Below, piece by piece: positions 26,093 to 35,575 of a stretch of 64,000 bases of DNA. The stretch covers positions 124,001 to 188,000 of the forward strand of contig NZ_MDEC01000004.1 in assembly GCF_002939785.1 (NCBI RefSeq), written 5' to 3'. The DNA is from Xanthomonas codiaei. Its GTDB lineage: Bacteria > Pseudomonadota > Gammaproteobacteria > Xanthomonadales > Xanthomonadaceae. Position 1 is the stretch's first letter. Each line of letters begins with the position of its first letter. A model generated the notes under the pieces. It worked only from the letters and a program-made list of their open reading frames with translations. It had not been told where the DNA came from and searched no databases. Both the position numbers and the translations under genes were made by a program.

Positions 26093-28417
26093 ATGACTTC
26101 CGCTCGTCGTTTTGATGTCACTCCGTTGGCGCTGGCCCTGACTGCGCTGCTTCCCGTCGTCGCGCTTGCCGCCGAGCCGGTTGCTGCCGGCGGTGCAGAT
26201 GCCCCGGCCGCAGTGGCCGATGCCGCCGGCAACCCGACCCAACTGGATGCCATCAACGTGGTGTCGCAAGGCAGCACGCGCCAGGTACAGCGCATCAGCC
26301 GGCAGGACATCGAGCAGCTGACGCCGGGCAGCAGTGCCCTCAAGGCGGTGGAAAAACTGCCAGGCGTGCAGTTCCAGTCCGCCGATCCGTTCGGTACCTA
26401 CGAGTGGTCCACGCAGGTCACCCTGCACGGCTTCGATCAGAGCCGCCTGGGTTACACGCTGGATGGTATTCCGCTGGGCAACATGAGCTACGGCGTCACC
26501 AACGGCCTGCACATCACCCGCGCCATCATTTCCGAAAACCTCGGCTCGGTGGAGATCGCGCAAGGCGCCGGCGCGCTGGGCACCGCCTCCAACACCAATC
26601 TCGGCGGCACCATGCAGTTCTACTCGGCCGATCCGCAGACCACGCCCGGTGCGCGGCTGGTGCAGACGGTGGGCAGCGATGCGACGCGCCGCACCTTCGT
26701 GCGCGCCGACACCGGCGATCGCAATGGACTGTCGGCGTACCTGTCCTACGCCAACGCCAGTACCGACAAGTGGAAGGGCTTCGGCGACCAGACCTCCGAA
26801 CAGGCCAACCTCAAGACCGTGTACCAGTGGGGCGACGGCAATCGCCTGAGCCTGTTCCTGGATACCTCGCGGCGCAAGGAATACGACTACATGGACCTGT
26901 CCTTGACCAGCCAGCGCGTGCTGGGCTGGGACTTCGACTACCTGCAGCCGGATTGGGCCACCGCGGTGCAGATGGCGCGTGCCTACCAGAGCACCGGCGC
27001 CACCAGCGGTGTGGCCAACGGGTATCCGCAATCGCTGGCAAGCCTGCCCAGCGACTACAGCTGGCTGGATGCCAGCTACTACGCCGGTGGTGGCCTGCGT
27101 CGCGACAATCTGGCCGGCCTGTCCGGCACCTTCGTGTTCGGAGGCGCCACCCTGGATGCCACCGGCTACTACCACGCCAATCGTGGCGAAGGCCAATGGG
27201 TGACCCCGTACGTTGTCACCTCGGCGCAGATTCCTCTCTCCATGCGTACCACCGACTACGGGCTGGATCGTTTTGGCGGCACCAGCGCCCTGAAGTGGTC
27301 GTGGGGCAATCACGATCTGGAAGTGGGCCTATGGGCCGAGAATGCGCGCACCACGCAGGGCCGCAACTATTTCGCGCTCGGCAACGAGGGCTATACCTCG
27401 CTGTACAACGTGTACGAAGCGCAGACCCCGTTCCGCCGCGACTTCCTGCAGCGCTACACCACCCAGATGCGCATGCTCTACCTGCAGGACACCGTGCGCC
27501 TGCTCGATGACCGCCTCGCGTTGAACTACGGCGCAAAAGCGCTCGACACCACCACGCGCGCGCAATCGCTGGTGTCGACCACCGCGCTGGCGCAAGGCCG
27601 CATCCGCGCCGAAGACGGCTTCCTGCCGCAGGTGGGCATCAACTACAAGCTCGACGAGCGCCAGGACCTGTACGCCTCCTACAGCAAGAACATCGCCGCA
27701 TTCGGGTTCACCCCGTTCGCCACCTCGCAGGCCGCCTTCGACCGCAGCCGCGCCACGCTGGAGCCGGAACAATCGCAGACCGTGCAGGTGGGCTACCGTG
27801 TGCAGGACGCGCAGTTCCAGCTCTCGGCCGATGCCTACTTCACCAAATTCTCCAACCGCCTGCTGACCACCTCGCCGTGTACTGCGGTGCAGACCTGCGC
27901 GGCGATCCTGAGCAACGTCGGCGCCGTGCATAGCGCCGGTGCCGATCTGGCGCTGATGTGGCGCCCGGTGGAAGGCCTGAGCTGGTTGAACTCGCTGTCG
28001 TGGAATCGCTCGCGCTACCAGGACGATTACCTCAACAATGGCGTGGTCGCCACCTCGGGCAAGGACGTGGTCGGCATCCCGGCGCTGATGTTCTCCTCCA
28101 GCGCCAGCTATCAGATCGGCAACCTGCGCCTGGACCTGGACGGCAAGTACGTCGACAAGCGCTACATCACCTTCCTCAACGATTCGCAGGTGCCTTCGTA
28201 CTGGCTGTTCAACGCCGGCGCGCGTTACGACTTCGGCCGCCTCGGCGGGGTGGCGGACGTGGCCCTGGCGCTCAACATCACCAACCTCACCGACAAGCGC
28301 TACTTCGCCAGCACCGGCACCAACGGCTACGTCGCCTCCGATCCGGATGGCTACAACCAGACCATGGTGGTTGGCGCACCGCGGCAGACCTTCCTGAGCC
28401 TGGATGTGAAGTTCTGA
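26093..28417 (+). CDS. TonB-dependent outer-membrane receptor
   Basis: This 774-residue protein has a signal peptide (ending VVALAAEP, about residue 24). A TonB-box-like stretch (DAINVVSQ, about 50-57) is followed by a plug domain (IEQLTPGSSALKAVEKLPGVQ onward) and a 22-strand-type barrel rich in aromatic residues. It ends LSLDVKF, with the C-terminal phenylalanine used for outer-membrane assembly. Length is typical. The ligand is unknown. It is divergent from a phospholipase C with a Pho box, so an uptake role for a phosphorus compound is possible (inference). The 3' end of the gene is partly copied twice in the following repeat array. Confidence 0.93.
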   Translation: MTSARRFDVTPLALALTALLPVVALAAEPVAAGGADAPAAVADAAGNPTQLDAINVVSQGSTRQVQRISRQDIEQLTPGSSALKAVEKLPGVQFQSADPFGTYEWSTQVTLHGFDQSRLGYTLDGIPLGNMSYGVTNGLHITRAIISENLGSVEIAQGAGALGTASNTNLGGTMQFYSADPQTTPGARLVQTVGSDATRRTFVRADTGDRNGLSAYLSYANASTDKWKGFGDQTSEQANLKTVYQWGDGNRLSLFLDTSRRKEYDYMDLSLTSQRVLGWDFDYLQPDWATAVQMARAYQSTGATSGVANGYPQSLASLPSDYSWLDASYYAGGGLRRDNLAGLSGTFVFGGATLDATGYYHANRGEGQWVTPYVVTSAQIPLSMRTTDYGLDRFGGTSALKWSWGNHDLEVGLWAENARTTQGRNYFALGNEGYTSLYNVYEAQTPFRRDFLQRYTTQMRMLYLQDTVRLLDDRLALNYGAKALDTTTRAQSLVSTTALAQGRIRAEDGFLPQVGINYKLDERQDLYASYSKNIAAFGFTPFATSQAAFDRSRATLEPEQSQTVQVGYRVQDAQFQLSADAYFTKFSNRLLTTSPCTAVQTCAAILSNVGAVHSAGADLALMWRPVEGLSWLNSLSWNRSRYQDDYLNNGVVATSGKDVVGIPALMFSSSASYQIGNLRLDLDGKYVDKRYITFLNDSQVPSYWLFNAGARYDFGRLGGVADVALALNITNLTDKRYFASTGTNGYVASDPDGYNQTMVVGAPRQTFLSLDVKF

Positions 28418-28996
28418 GCGTCTGCCGGCGGCGCCCCTCATCCGGCGCTGCGCGCCACCTTCTCCCGCATGCGAGAAAAGGGTGAAGAAGGAAGTGATGA
28501 CCTCCATCCGGCGCTGCGCCCCCCTTTCCCCGCCCGCGGGGGAAGGTGCCCGAAGGGCGGATGGGGGCAGCGGCGAACGTGGCCCTGGCGCTCGACATCA
28601 CCAACCTCACCGACAGATGTGAAGTTCTGAGCACCTGCCCGTGGCGCCCCTCATCCGGCGCTGCGCGCCACCTTCTCCCGCAAGCGGGAGAAGGGTGAAG
28701 AAGGCAGTGATGACTTCCATCAGGCGCTGCACACTCCTTCCCCCGCACGCGGGGGAAGATGCCCGAAGGGCAGATGGGGGCAGCGGCGAACGTAGCCCTG
28801 GCGCTCAACATCACCAACCTCACCGACAGATGTGAAGTTCTGAGCACCTGCCGGTGGCGCCCCTCATCCGGCGCTGCGCGCCACCTTCTCCCGCAAGCGG
28901 GAGAAGGGTGAAGGCGGTGATGAGCTCCATCCGGCGCTGCGCCCCCGCTTCCCCCGCACGCGGGGGAAGGTGCCCGAAGGGCGGATGGGGGCAGCG
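28257..28996 (+). repeat. 213-bp tandem array carrying copies of the TonB-receptor 3' end
   Basis: Stop codons at 28415, 28628 and 28841 are exactly 213 bp apart. Copies 2 and 3 contain gene positions 28257-28295 joined directly to 28403-28417, so 107 bp of the gene are missing from each copy. After each stop comes about 150 bp of REP-like sequence with hairpins such as CCTTCTCCCGC-AA-GCGGGAGAAGG and CCCCCGC-AC-GCGGGGG. The third unit ends near 28996 without a further gene tail. Apart from the receptor 3' end at 28257-28417, nothing here codes for protein. Confidence 0.93.
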
Positions 28997-29123
28997 CGCG
29001 AAGTAGCCCCCTGCCCGGCTCGTGATTGCCCGCTCGTGCACCGCCTGCTCCCGCCTCCCGGCAGGCGCCGGAGCAAGGTGGCGGCCGTCCTGCACTGCCG
29101 CATGGCGGATGCGGCATCGAGCA

Positions 29124-29129
29124 TATAAT
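29124..29129 (+). promoter_or_regulatory. Candidate -10 element before tdh
   Basis: A perfect TATAAT lies 46 bp upstream of the tdh ATG at 29175. No good -35 is seen 16-18 bp before it, so the promoter may depend on an activator. Confidence 0.5.
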
Positions 29130-29174
29130 TGCCGACTTATTTCACTTAGCAGGCCTCGCCACATGGCGCAGACG

Positions 29175-30197
29175 ATGAAGGCGCTGGTCAAGCGCGATGC
29201 GGGAAAAGGGATCTGGATGGAGCAGGTACCGGTTCCCACCCCCGGCCCCAACGAGGTGCTGATCAAGCTGGAAAAGACCGCCATCTGTGGCACCGATCTG
29301 CACATCTACCTGTGGGACGAGTGGAGCCAGCGCACCATCAAACCCGGCCTGACCATTGGCCATGAATTCGTCGGCCGCGTGGCCGAGCTCGGTTCGGCAG
29401 TGACCGGCTACCAGGTGGGCCAGCGCGTCTCGGCCGAAGGCCATATCGTCTGCGGCCATTGCCGCAACTGTCGCGGTGGCCGCCCGCACCTGTGCCCGAA
29501 CACGGTGGGCATCGGCGTCAACGTCAACGGCGCCTTTGCCGAATACATGGTGATGCCGGCCTCCAACCTGTGGCCGATCCCGGACCAGATCCCGTCCGAA
29601 CTGGCGGCATTCTTCGACCCGTACGGCAACGCCGCCCATTGCGCGCTGGAATTCGACGTCATCGGCGAGGACGTGCTGATCACCGGCGCCGGGCCGATCG
29701 GCATCATTGCGGCAGGCATCTGCAAACACATCGGTGCGCGCAACGTGGTGGTCACCGACGTCAACGATTTCCGTCTCAAGCTGGCCGCCGACATGGGCGC
29801 CACCCGCGTGGTCAACGTGTCCAACACTTCGTTGAAGGACGTGATGAAGGACCTGCACATGGAGGGCTTCGACGTCGGCCTGGAGATGAGCGGCAACCCG
29901 CGCGCGTTCAACGACATGCTCGATTGCATGTACCACGGCGGCAAGATCGCCATGCTCGGCATCATGCCGCGCGGCGCCGGTTGCGACTGGGACAAGATCA
30001 TCTTCAAGGGCCTGACCGTGCAGGGCATCTACGGCCGCAAGATGTACGAGACCTGGTACAAGATGACCCAGCTGGTGCTGTCGGGTTTCCCATTGCAAAA
30101 GGTGCTGACCCACCAGCTGCCGATCGACGACTTCCAGAAGGGCTTCGACCTGATGGAAGAAGGCAAGGCCGGCAAGGTCGTGTTGAGCTGGAACTGA
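29175..30197 (+). CDS. tdh: L-threonine 3-dehydrogenase
   Basis: This 340-residue zinc-dependent alcohol dehydrogenase oxidises threonine to 2-amino-3-ketobutyrate with NAD. Catalytic zinc ligands are Cys38 ([10 protein letters not shown]), His63 and Glu64 (GHEFVG). The structural zinc uses Cys94, Cys97, Cys100 and Cys108. The NAD-binding glycine motif is [11 protein letters not shown]. The [15 protein letters not shown] segment is specific to Tdh. The start at 29175 (MKALVK) gives the family length, and an ATG four codons upstream (29163) is also possible. The product is the substrate of kbl, which lies 5.4 kb downstream on the same strand. A strong terminator follows. Confidence 0.96.
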   Translation: MKALVKRDAGKGIWMEQVPVPTPGPNEVLIKLEKTAICGTDLHIYLWDEWSQRTIKPGLTIGHEFVGRVAELGSAVTGYQVGQRVSAEGHIVCGHCRNCRGGRPHLCPNTVGIGVNVNGAFAEYMVMPASNLWPIPDQIPSELAAFFDPYGNAAHCALEFDVIGEDVLITGAGPIGIIAAGICKHIGARNVVVTDVNDFRLKLAADMGATRVVNVSNTSLKDVMKDLHMEGFDVGLEMSGNPRAFNDMLDCMYHGGKIAMLGIMPRGAGCDWDKIIFKGLTVQGIYGRKMYETWYKMTQLVLSGFPLQKVLTHQLPIDDFQKGFDLMEEGKAGKVVLSWN

Positions 30198-30218
30198 TCG
30201 GCTGATCCTGCAGATACG

Positions 30219-30244
30219 CAAAAGGCGCCGCGAGGCGCCTTTTG
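30219..30244 (+). terminator. Rho-independent terminator of tdh
   Basis: The stem CAAAAGGCGCC pairs with GGCGCCTTTTG around a GCGA loop, 20 bp after the tdh stop codon. A/T runs on both sides let it serve the opposite strand too. Confidence 0.9.
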
Positions 30245-30356
30245 TATGTCCATTGCCTGACGTCGCCTGGATGCAGGGACCGAAGACGCTGCGCACGACG
30301 CTTCGCTACGCACGGCGACGCAGCGAAGGTGAGGGAGTCGCTTCAGCCAATCGCAC

Positions 30357-31073
30357 TTACGGCCAGGTGACCGTTGCCGTCGCCACCAGGTGGTTCTGCG
30401 AATTCTGCTGCCCGAAGCCGAATTCGGCCGCTTCGCTGGTGTCGTAATACCCAACGCTCAAGCCCAGCGGGCCGAAGGTCTTGCCGACATTCACGCCGAA
30501 ATCGTTGTAGTCGTGATCCACCTGCCTGAGCGCCGAGGTATAGATGCTGTGCCCGGCGTGCGCCCCGATGGTGAAGTTGTGCGGCAGTGACCAGTTGGCA
30601 TCCAGCGCGTAGTAATACCCATCCGTCTTCGAGCCGTACAGATCGTTGGTGTACGCCAGGGTCAGGCTATAGGTTTTCAGGAACGTGGTCTTGGTGATCA
30701 GCTCGGCGTAGTTGGAGGCACCGGCACCGAGGTAGTGATAGCGGTTGACCATCACGTCCAGATTGAAATTCGCGCTGAGGTCGGTGTTGTAGCCGACAAA
30801 CCCATCCACCTCCCAGTCCGGATCGCCCGCGCCGAAGTCGACGTTGGAGCCCCAGGTCCCGACGTAGAAACCATACGGCAGCTTGTAGGTCAGGCCCGCC
30901 TGGAACGCAGGCTCTTCGTTGGTCTGCGAGATGCCGCGGAACAGGTAATCGCTGGTCAGCGCGAACGTGCCGCTGAGCGGCGGCGCGGGCGCCTCTTCGT
31001 CCTGCGCCTGTGCCAGCGGCACGACGCCAGACAACAGCAACGACAGACAACAAGCGAGCGAGGACGGCTTCAT
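30357..31073 (-). CDS. TorF-family putative outer-membrane porin
   Basis: This 238-residue protein has a signal peptide (cleavage after PLAQA, residue 23), a short acidic/proline linker and then a beta-barrel with alternating aromatic residues. The first barrel motif, TFALTSDYLFRGISQTNEEPAFQ, is the hallmark of the TorF/TIGR02001 family (LTSDYxFRGxSQT). The C-terminus VATATVTWP lacks the usual terminal phenylalanine. The ATG has AGGAG seven bases upstream. Substrate is unknown. The adjacent sulfate importer suggests, weakly, an anion. Confidence 0.85.
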   Translation of the reverse strand: MKPSSLACCLSLLLSGVVPLAQAQDEEAPAPPLSGTFALTSDYLFRGISQTNEEPAFQAGLTYKLPYGFYVGTWGSNVDFGAGDPDWEVDGFVGYNTDLSANFNLDVMVNRYHYLGAGASNYAELITKTTFLKTYSLTLAYTNDLYGSKTDGYYYALDANWSLPHNFTIGAHAGHSIYTSALRQVDHDYNDFGVNVGKTFGPLGLSVGYYDTSEAAEFGFGQQNSQNHLVATATVTWP

Positions 31074-31533
31074 GGGGCTTCTCCTGGAGCGGCGGGCGGT
31101 CGGATGGCGCGAAGCGGGGGCTGCAATGAATTCTTAGTCGGACTGTCGCTGCAGCGCAACATAAAAGTCGCGCTCGCTTGATCCAGCGCACATCCTTCGC
31201 CTGGCGATGCGCCGATCCGATAGGCGTTTCATCGACCACTGCTGTGGAATCTTGATGTTGGAGATTCGGGATTCGGGATTCGGGATTCGGGAGTCGGGAG
31301 TCCGCGTCCGGGACCTGGCGTCTGGAATGCGTACTGACAGTCTCGGGCAGGCCTGTAGAGATGTGTCGTTCGCAAAGCGCCCCCGCTCCGCACGCAGCGC
31401 GGCCAGCTGGCGTCGATCGCTTGCCGGTCGGTCCTTGGGATTTCGTATTCACAGGCACGGCAAGCCGGGGGCTCTCTCAGCGATCCCCGGCACTTGCATC
31501 ACGCACTGAGTGAGACGCCCCCGAGGCGGCTTC
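31074..31533. other. Intergenic region between the porin and cysA
   Basis: No credible gene is seen in these 460 bp. It contains the promoter region of the porin gene (31074 onward) and a heptad repeat at 31268-31302. The remainder shows no conserved signal that I recognise, and no clear terminator for cysA. Confidence 0.5.
31268..31302 (+). repeat. Five GGGATTC/GGGAGTC heptads
   Basis: Three GGGATTC and two GGGAGTC units stand in uninterrupted register, giving five GGG tracts on the plus strand. Unlike the other arrays, the G-rich strand here is antisense to both flanking genes. Confidence 0.9.
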
Positions 31534-32565
31534 TCAGGCCGGAAACACCCCGTAGTGGCGTGCGGCCAGTCGCAGCTGTTGGCCGGGCTGGAAATTGCCG
31601 GCCGAGGCCGGCAGTTCCACTTCCACCTCGTTGCCCGCCGGCTGCAGGGTGGCGCGCAGCCGCAGCCGTGGGCCGCTGCGCTGCGACCAGGCCACCGTGG
31701 CCGGCCAGCCGGCGTCATCGGGTACAAGATCCTCGGGGCGCACGTAGACTTCCACCGGACCGGCGGCCAATGCCGCATTGGCCACCGGCAAGGCATGACC
31801 GGCCACCTGGATCTGCCCCTGCTCCAGCACGCCGGGGATGCGGTTGACTGCCCCCACGAAGGAATACACGAACGGCGAGGCCGGTGTGTCGTAGATCGCC
31901 GCCGGGGTGTCGAGCTGTTCGATGCGTCCGCGGTTGAGGATGGCGACCCGGTCTGCCAGTTCCAGCGCTTCTTCCTGGTCGTGGGTCACGAACACCGTGG
32001 TCAGGCCGGTGCGCTCGTGCAACTCGCGCAACCAGCGCCGCAGGTCGCGGCGCACCTGCGCATCCAGCGCGCCGAAGGGTTCGTCCAGCAACAGCACGCG
32101 CGGTTCGATCGCCAGCGCCCGCGCCAGCGCCACGCGCTGTCGCTGGCCGCCGGAGAGCTGGGTGGGATAACGCTGCTCCAGTCCCTGCAACTGCACCAGC
32201 GCCAGCAGCTCTTCCACCCGCGCACGGATGCGCGCTTCGGCCCAGCGTTCGTTGCCGCGCCGCACGCGCAGCCCGAAGGCGATGTTCTCGAATACGTCCA
32301 TGTGCTTGAACAGCGCGTAATGCTGGAACACGAAGCCGACCCGGCGCGACTGCACGCTCATGCCGGTGGCGTCCTCGTCGCCGAACAGCACCTGGCCGCC
32401 GTCGGCGTGCTCCAGCCCGGCCATGATCCGCAACAAGGTGGTCTTGCCCGACCCGGACGGCCCCAGCAGCGCCAGCAGCTCGCCCTGGCGCACGTCCAGG
32501 CTGATGTCGTCCAGCGCGGTGAAATTCTCGAACTGCTTGCGCAGGCGGTGGATACGGATGCCCAT
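31534..32565 (-). CDS. cysA: Sulfate/thiosulfate ABC transporter ATPase CysA
   Basis: This 343-residue ATPase energises sulfate import with CysT and CysW. Walker A is GPSGSGKTT (residues 35-43), the Q-loop is [11 protein letters not shown], the signature is [15 protein letters not shown], Walker B is [12 protein letters not shown], and the switch is [14 protein letters not shown]. The C-terminal 100 residues form a TOBE-like regulatory domain ([10 protein letters not shown]). It is the last gene of sbp-cysT-cysW-cysA, seven bases after cysW. ALFKHM and EVYVRPED are typical of CysA rather than of sugar or polyamine ATPases. Confidence 0.95.
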   Translation of the reverse strand: MGIRIHRLRKQFENFTALDDISLDVRQGELLALLGPSGSGKTTLLRIMAGLEHADGGQVLFGDEDATGMSVQSRRVGFVFQHYALFKHMDVFENIAFGLRVRRGNERWAEARIRARVEELLALVQLQGLEQRYPTQLSGGQRQRVALARALAIEPRVLLLDEPFGALDAQVRRDLRRWLRELHERTGLTTVFVTHDQEEALELADRVAILNRGRIEQLDTPAAIYDTPASPFVYSFVGAVNRIPGVLEQGQIQVAGHALPVANAALAAGPVEVYVRPEDLVPDDAGWPATVAWSQRSGPRLRLRATLQPAGNEVEVELPASAGNFQPGQQLRLAARHYGVFPA

Positions 32566-32572
32566 GGTGACC

Positions 32573-33526
32573 TCAGTGGCGGTGGTTGGCGGCCAGCGAA
32601 TCGCCGTGCCGCCATTCCAGATACGTCTTCAGCGCCAGCGTCAGCAGCGCGGTCAGAGCCAGCAACGAGGCGCACGCGAATGCCGCGCTGTAGGCGTATT
32701 CGTTGTAGAGAATTTCCACATGCAGCGGCAGCGTATTGGTGCGCCCGCGGATATGCCCGGACACCACCGACACCGCGCCGAACTCGCCCATCGCCCGCGC
32801 CGCGCACAACAGCACCCCATACAGCAGGCCCCAACGGATATTGGGCAGGGTCACCCGCCAGAACATCTGCCAGCCATTGGCGCCCAGGCTCAGCGCAGCC
32901 AGCTCCTCGTCGCTGCCCTGCTGCTCCATCAACGGCATCAGTTCGCGCGCGATGAACGGGAAAGTGACAAACGTCGTTGCCAGCACGATGCCCGGCAACG
33001 CGAACACGATGCGTGGCAGCTGGATCAGCGTCTCGCCCAGCAGCGGCAACTGCACGCGCCAGCCCTCGTCGATCAGCGGCCAAGCCCAGCCGTTGCGGCC
33101 GAAAATCAGCACGAAGATCAGCCCGGCCACCACCGGCGACACCGAGAACGGCAGGTCAATCAGGCTGACTAGCAGGCGCTTGCCGCGGAACTGGTGCTTG
33201 CTCACTGCCCAGGCAGCGGCCACCCCGAAGACCAGGTTCAACGGCAGCACGAAGGCCGTCACCAGCAGCGTCAGCTTGATCGCCGACAGCGCATCCGGGT
33301 CGACCACCGCACGCAGGAAGGTCTCCCAGCCGCCGCGCAGCGCTTCGGCGAACACCAGCACCAACGGCAGCAACAAGAACGCCAGCAGAAATCCCAGTGC
33401 GCCCAGGATCATCAGCCACTGCACCCAGCGCGGCTCGTTGGTGGCCGAATCGGTGATGCGGCGCGCCTGCTCGGTCATCGCACGGGTCTGCAGCATCGAG
33501 GGCAGCGAGGAAACAGCATCAGTCAT
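32573..33526 (-). CDS. cysW: Sulfate ABC transporter permease CysW
   Basis: This 317-residue inner-membrane permease has six predicted helices, for example [20 protein letters not shown] and LLGVTAFV-type segments in the first half. The cytoplasmic EAA-like loop ([23 protein letters not shown]) docks CysA. The motif [22 protein letters not shown] is typical of CysW. The start ATG at 33526 overlaps the cysT stop by four bases. The frame is open a further 255 bp upstream, but that is antisense-like sequence inside cysT. Confidence 0.94.
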   Translation of the reverse strand: MTDAVSSLPSMLQTRAMTEQARRITDSATNEPRWVQWLMILGALGFLLAFLLLPLVLVFAEALRGGWETFLRAVVDPDALSAIKLTLLVTAFVLPLNLVFGVAAAWAVSKHQFRGKRLLVSLIDLPFSVSPVVAGLIFVLIFGRNGWAWPLIDEGWRVQLPLLGETLIQLPRIVFALPGIVLATTFVTFPFIARELMPLMEQQGSDEELAALSLGANGWQMFWRVTLPNIRWGLLYGVLLCAARAMGEFGAVSVVSGHIRGRTNTLPLHVEILYNEYAYSAAFACASLLALTALLTLALKTYLEWRHGDSLAANHRH

Positions 33527-34386
33527 GCCGGCCTCCGTTGATAGCGCAACAGGCGTGCCTGCAACGTGTTGACCACCAACAGGATCACCAGCGACAGCAA
33601 CAGCATTGCCGCGGCGATCGCGGTGGCGCCGGCATAGTCGAACTCTTCCAGCCGGATGGTGATCAGCAACGGCGCGATCTCGGTGGCGTTGGGCAGGTTG
33701 CCGGCGATGAAGATCACCGAACCGTACTCCCCCACCCCGCGCGCGAACGCCAGCGCAAACCCTGTCAGCACCGCCGGCCACAGCCCCGGCAACACCACCC
33801 GCCAGACCGTCTGCCAGCGCGAGGCGCCCAGCGTGGCGGCAGCAGCCTCCATTTCACGATCGCTTTCGGCCAGCACCGGCTGCACCACCCGCACCACGAA
33901 GGGCAGGCCCACGAACACCAGCGCGATCACGATGCCGAGCTGGGTATAGGCCACCTTGATGCCGGCCGCCTCCAGCCAGCGCCCGATCCAGCCGTTGCCG
34001 CCATACAACGCGGTCAGCGCAATACCGGCCACCGCGGTAGGCAACGCGAACGGCAGGTCGATCACCGCGTCGAAGAAGCGTTTGGCCGGGAAGCGATAGC
34101 GCACGAATACCCAGGCCACCCAGGTCCCCATCACCGCATTGAAGGCACCTGCCGCCAGCGCGGTGCCGAAGCTCAACCGCAACGCCGCCAGCACGCGCGG
34201 TTCGCTCCAGACCTTCCACAACCCTTCCCAGCCCAGCCCGCTGGTCTTGATGAAGGTGCCCAGCAACGGGATCAGCACGATCAGGCCGAGCCAGGTCAGG
34301 GTGATGCCCAGACTCAGGCCCAGTCCGGGCATCACACGGCGGCGGCGCGCTGGCGACACCGGGCGGGGTGCAACCGAGGTCTGCAT
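33523..34386 (-). CDS. cysT: Sulfate ABC transporter permease CysT
   Basis: This 287-residue membrane permease is the partner of CysW. An Arg-rich N-terminus precedes the first helix ([22 protein letters not shown]), and six helices are evident. The EAA loop is [27 protein letters not shown] (cut here into its recognisable parts: [10 protein letters not shown] and WRVVLPG). [14 protein letters not shown] matches CysT/CysU. The start lies two bases after the sbp stop codon and the stop overlaps cysW, so the transporter genes are translated as one coupled unit. Confidence 0.94.
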   Translation of the reverse strand: MQTSVAPRPVSPARRRRVMPGLGLSLGITLTWLGLIVLIPLLGTFIKTSGLGWEGLWKVWSEPRVLAALRLSFGTALAAGAFNAVMGTWVAWVFVRYRFPAKRFFDAVIDLPFALPTAVAGIALTALYGGNGWIGRWLEAAGIKVAYTQLGIVIALVFVGLPFVVRVVQPVLAESDREMEAAAATLGASRWQTVWRVVLPGLWPAVLTGFALAFARGVGEYGSVIFIAGNLPNATEIAPLLITIRLEEFDYAGATAIAAAMLLLSLVILLVVNTLQARLLRYQRRPA

Positions 34387-34388
34387 GC

Positions 34389-35405
34389 CTACTTCTTGGC
34401 CTGGATCTGGTCGAACAGGCCGCCGTCGGCGAAGTGTTCCTGCTGCGCCTTGTCCCAGGACCCGAACGCCTGCTGGATGGTCACCAGCTTGATGTCCGGG
34501 AAGCGGGCCAGATCCGCGGGGTCGGCAAACTCCCGATGCCGCGGGCGATAGAAATGCCTGGCCGCCAGTTTCTGCCCTTCCGGCGCATACAGATAGCGCA
34601 GATAGGCCTCAGCCACCTCGCGGGTGCCGTGCCTGTCGACGTTCTTGTCCACCAGCGCCACCGAGGGCTCGGCCAGGATCGACAGCTTCGGCACCACGAT
34701 CTCGAACTTGTCCTTGCCCAGTTCCTCGCGCGCCAGCAGCGCCTCGTTCTCCCAGGCCAGCAGCACGTCGCCGATACCGCGCTGGACGAAGGTGGTGGTG
34801 GCGCCGCGCGCGCCGGTATCGAGCACCGGCACATTGCGGAACAGCGCCTGCATGTAGCGCAGGATGCGCTCGCGGTCGCCCTTGAAGATGTGGTCGGCAT
34901 ACGCCCAGGCGGCCAGGTAGTTCCAACGCGCCCCGCCGGAGGTCTTGGGGTTGGGCGTCACCACCGCCACGCCCGAGCGCAGCAGGTCCGGCCAGTCCTT
35001 GATGTTCTTCGGGTTGCCCTTGCGGACCAGGAACACGATGGTGGAGGTGTACGGCGCGCTGTTGTCCGGCAGCCGCTTTTCCCAATCGCTGTCGATCAGC
35101 TTGGCCTTCTGCGCGATCGCATCCACGTCGTAGGCCAGCGCCAGGGTCACCACGTCCGCCTCGATGCCGTCGATGACCGCGCGCGCCTGCTTGCCGGAAC
35201 CACCGTGCGAGGTCTCCACGGTGACCGTGTCCTGCGGGTGCTGCTGCTTCCACTGCGCCGCGAAGGCGGTGTTGAAATCGCGATAGAACTCGCGGGTCGG
35301 GTCGTAGCTCACATTGAGCAAGCCGATATCGCGTGCAGCCGCCGGGCCGGCCAGGGCCAGCAGGATGCACACGAGGGAAACAAGGCGGAAGCGGGGGTGT
35401 GTCAC
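34389..35405 (-). CDS. sbp: Periplasmic sulfate-binding protein
   Basis: This 338-residue protein has a signal peptide ([17 protein letters not shown]), and the mature form begins near [17 protein letters not shown], the signature start of Sbp/CysP proteins. Sulfate-binding segments [12 protein letters not shown] and [16 protein letters not shown] are present. It delivers sulfate to CysT/CysW. The start is taken as GTG at 35405 because AGGAG lies six bases before it. Upstream in-frame codons to 35531 would prepend a non-signal stretch. Divergent from kbl across 170 bp, where a CysB-type site is expected but could not be identified with confidence. Confidence 0.94.
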   Translation of the reverse strand: MTHPRFRLVSLVCILLALAGPAAARDIGLLNVSYDPTREFYRDFNTAFAAQWKQQHPQDTVTVETSHGGSGKQARAVIDGIEADVVTLALAYDVDAIAQKAKLIDSDWEKRLPDNSAPYTSTIVFLVRKGNPKNIKDWPDLLRSGVAVVTPNPKTSGGARWNYLAAWAYADHIFKGDRERILRYMQALFRNVPVLDTGARGATTTFVQRGIGDVLLAWENEALLAREELGKDKFEIVVPKLSILAEPSVALVDKNVDRHGTREVAEAYLRYLYAPEGQKLAARHFYRPRHREFADPADLARFPDIKLVTIQQAFGSWDKAQQEHFADGGLFDQIQAKK

Positions 35406-35575
35406 AACGATCTCCTGGCCGGGGGCACAGCTGAACAGCAAGCATGCCATGCTGCGCAGCGGCACGCAGGCGGTGAAATGACATCCGCGCTGCTGCTTAT
35501 GCCGATATTGCATGACGTAGTGGTATGCCATGGTGATCGTTAAGATTGCGCTTCTTCCATGCCACTGCGACCGCC

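Noticed and set aside
28417-28996. 213-bp units as a decayed insertion sequence
   Set aside because: No transposase fragment and no terminal repeats with target duplication. The units are palindromes joined to a tail of the preceding gene.
35406-35575. CysB operator between sbp and kbl
   Set aside because: CysB sites are poorly defined. I saw only the short palindrome AGCATGCCATGCT, which is not enough to call an operator.
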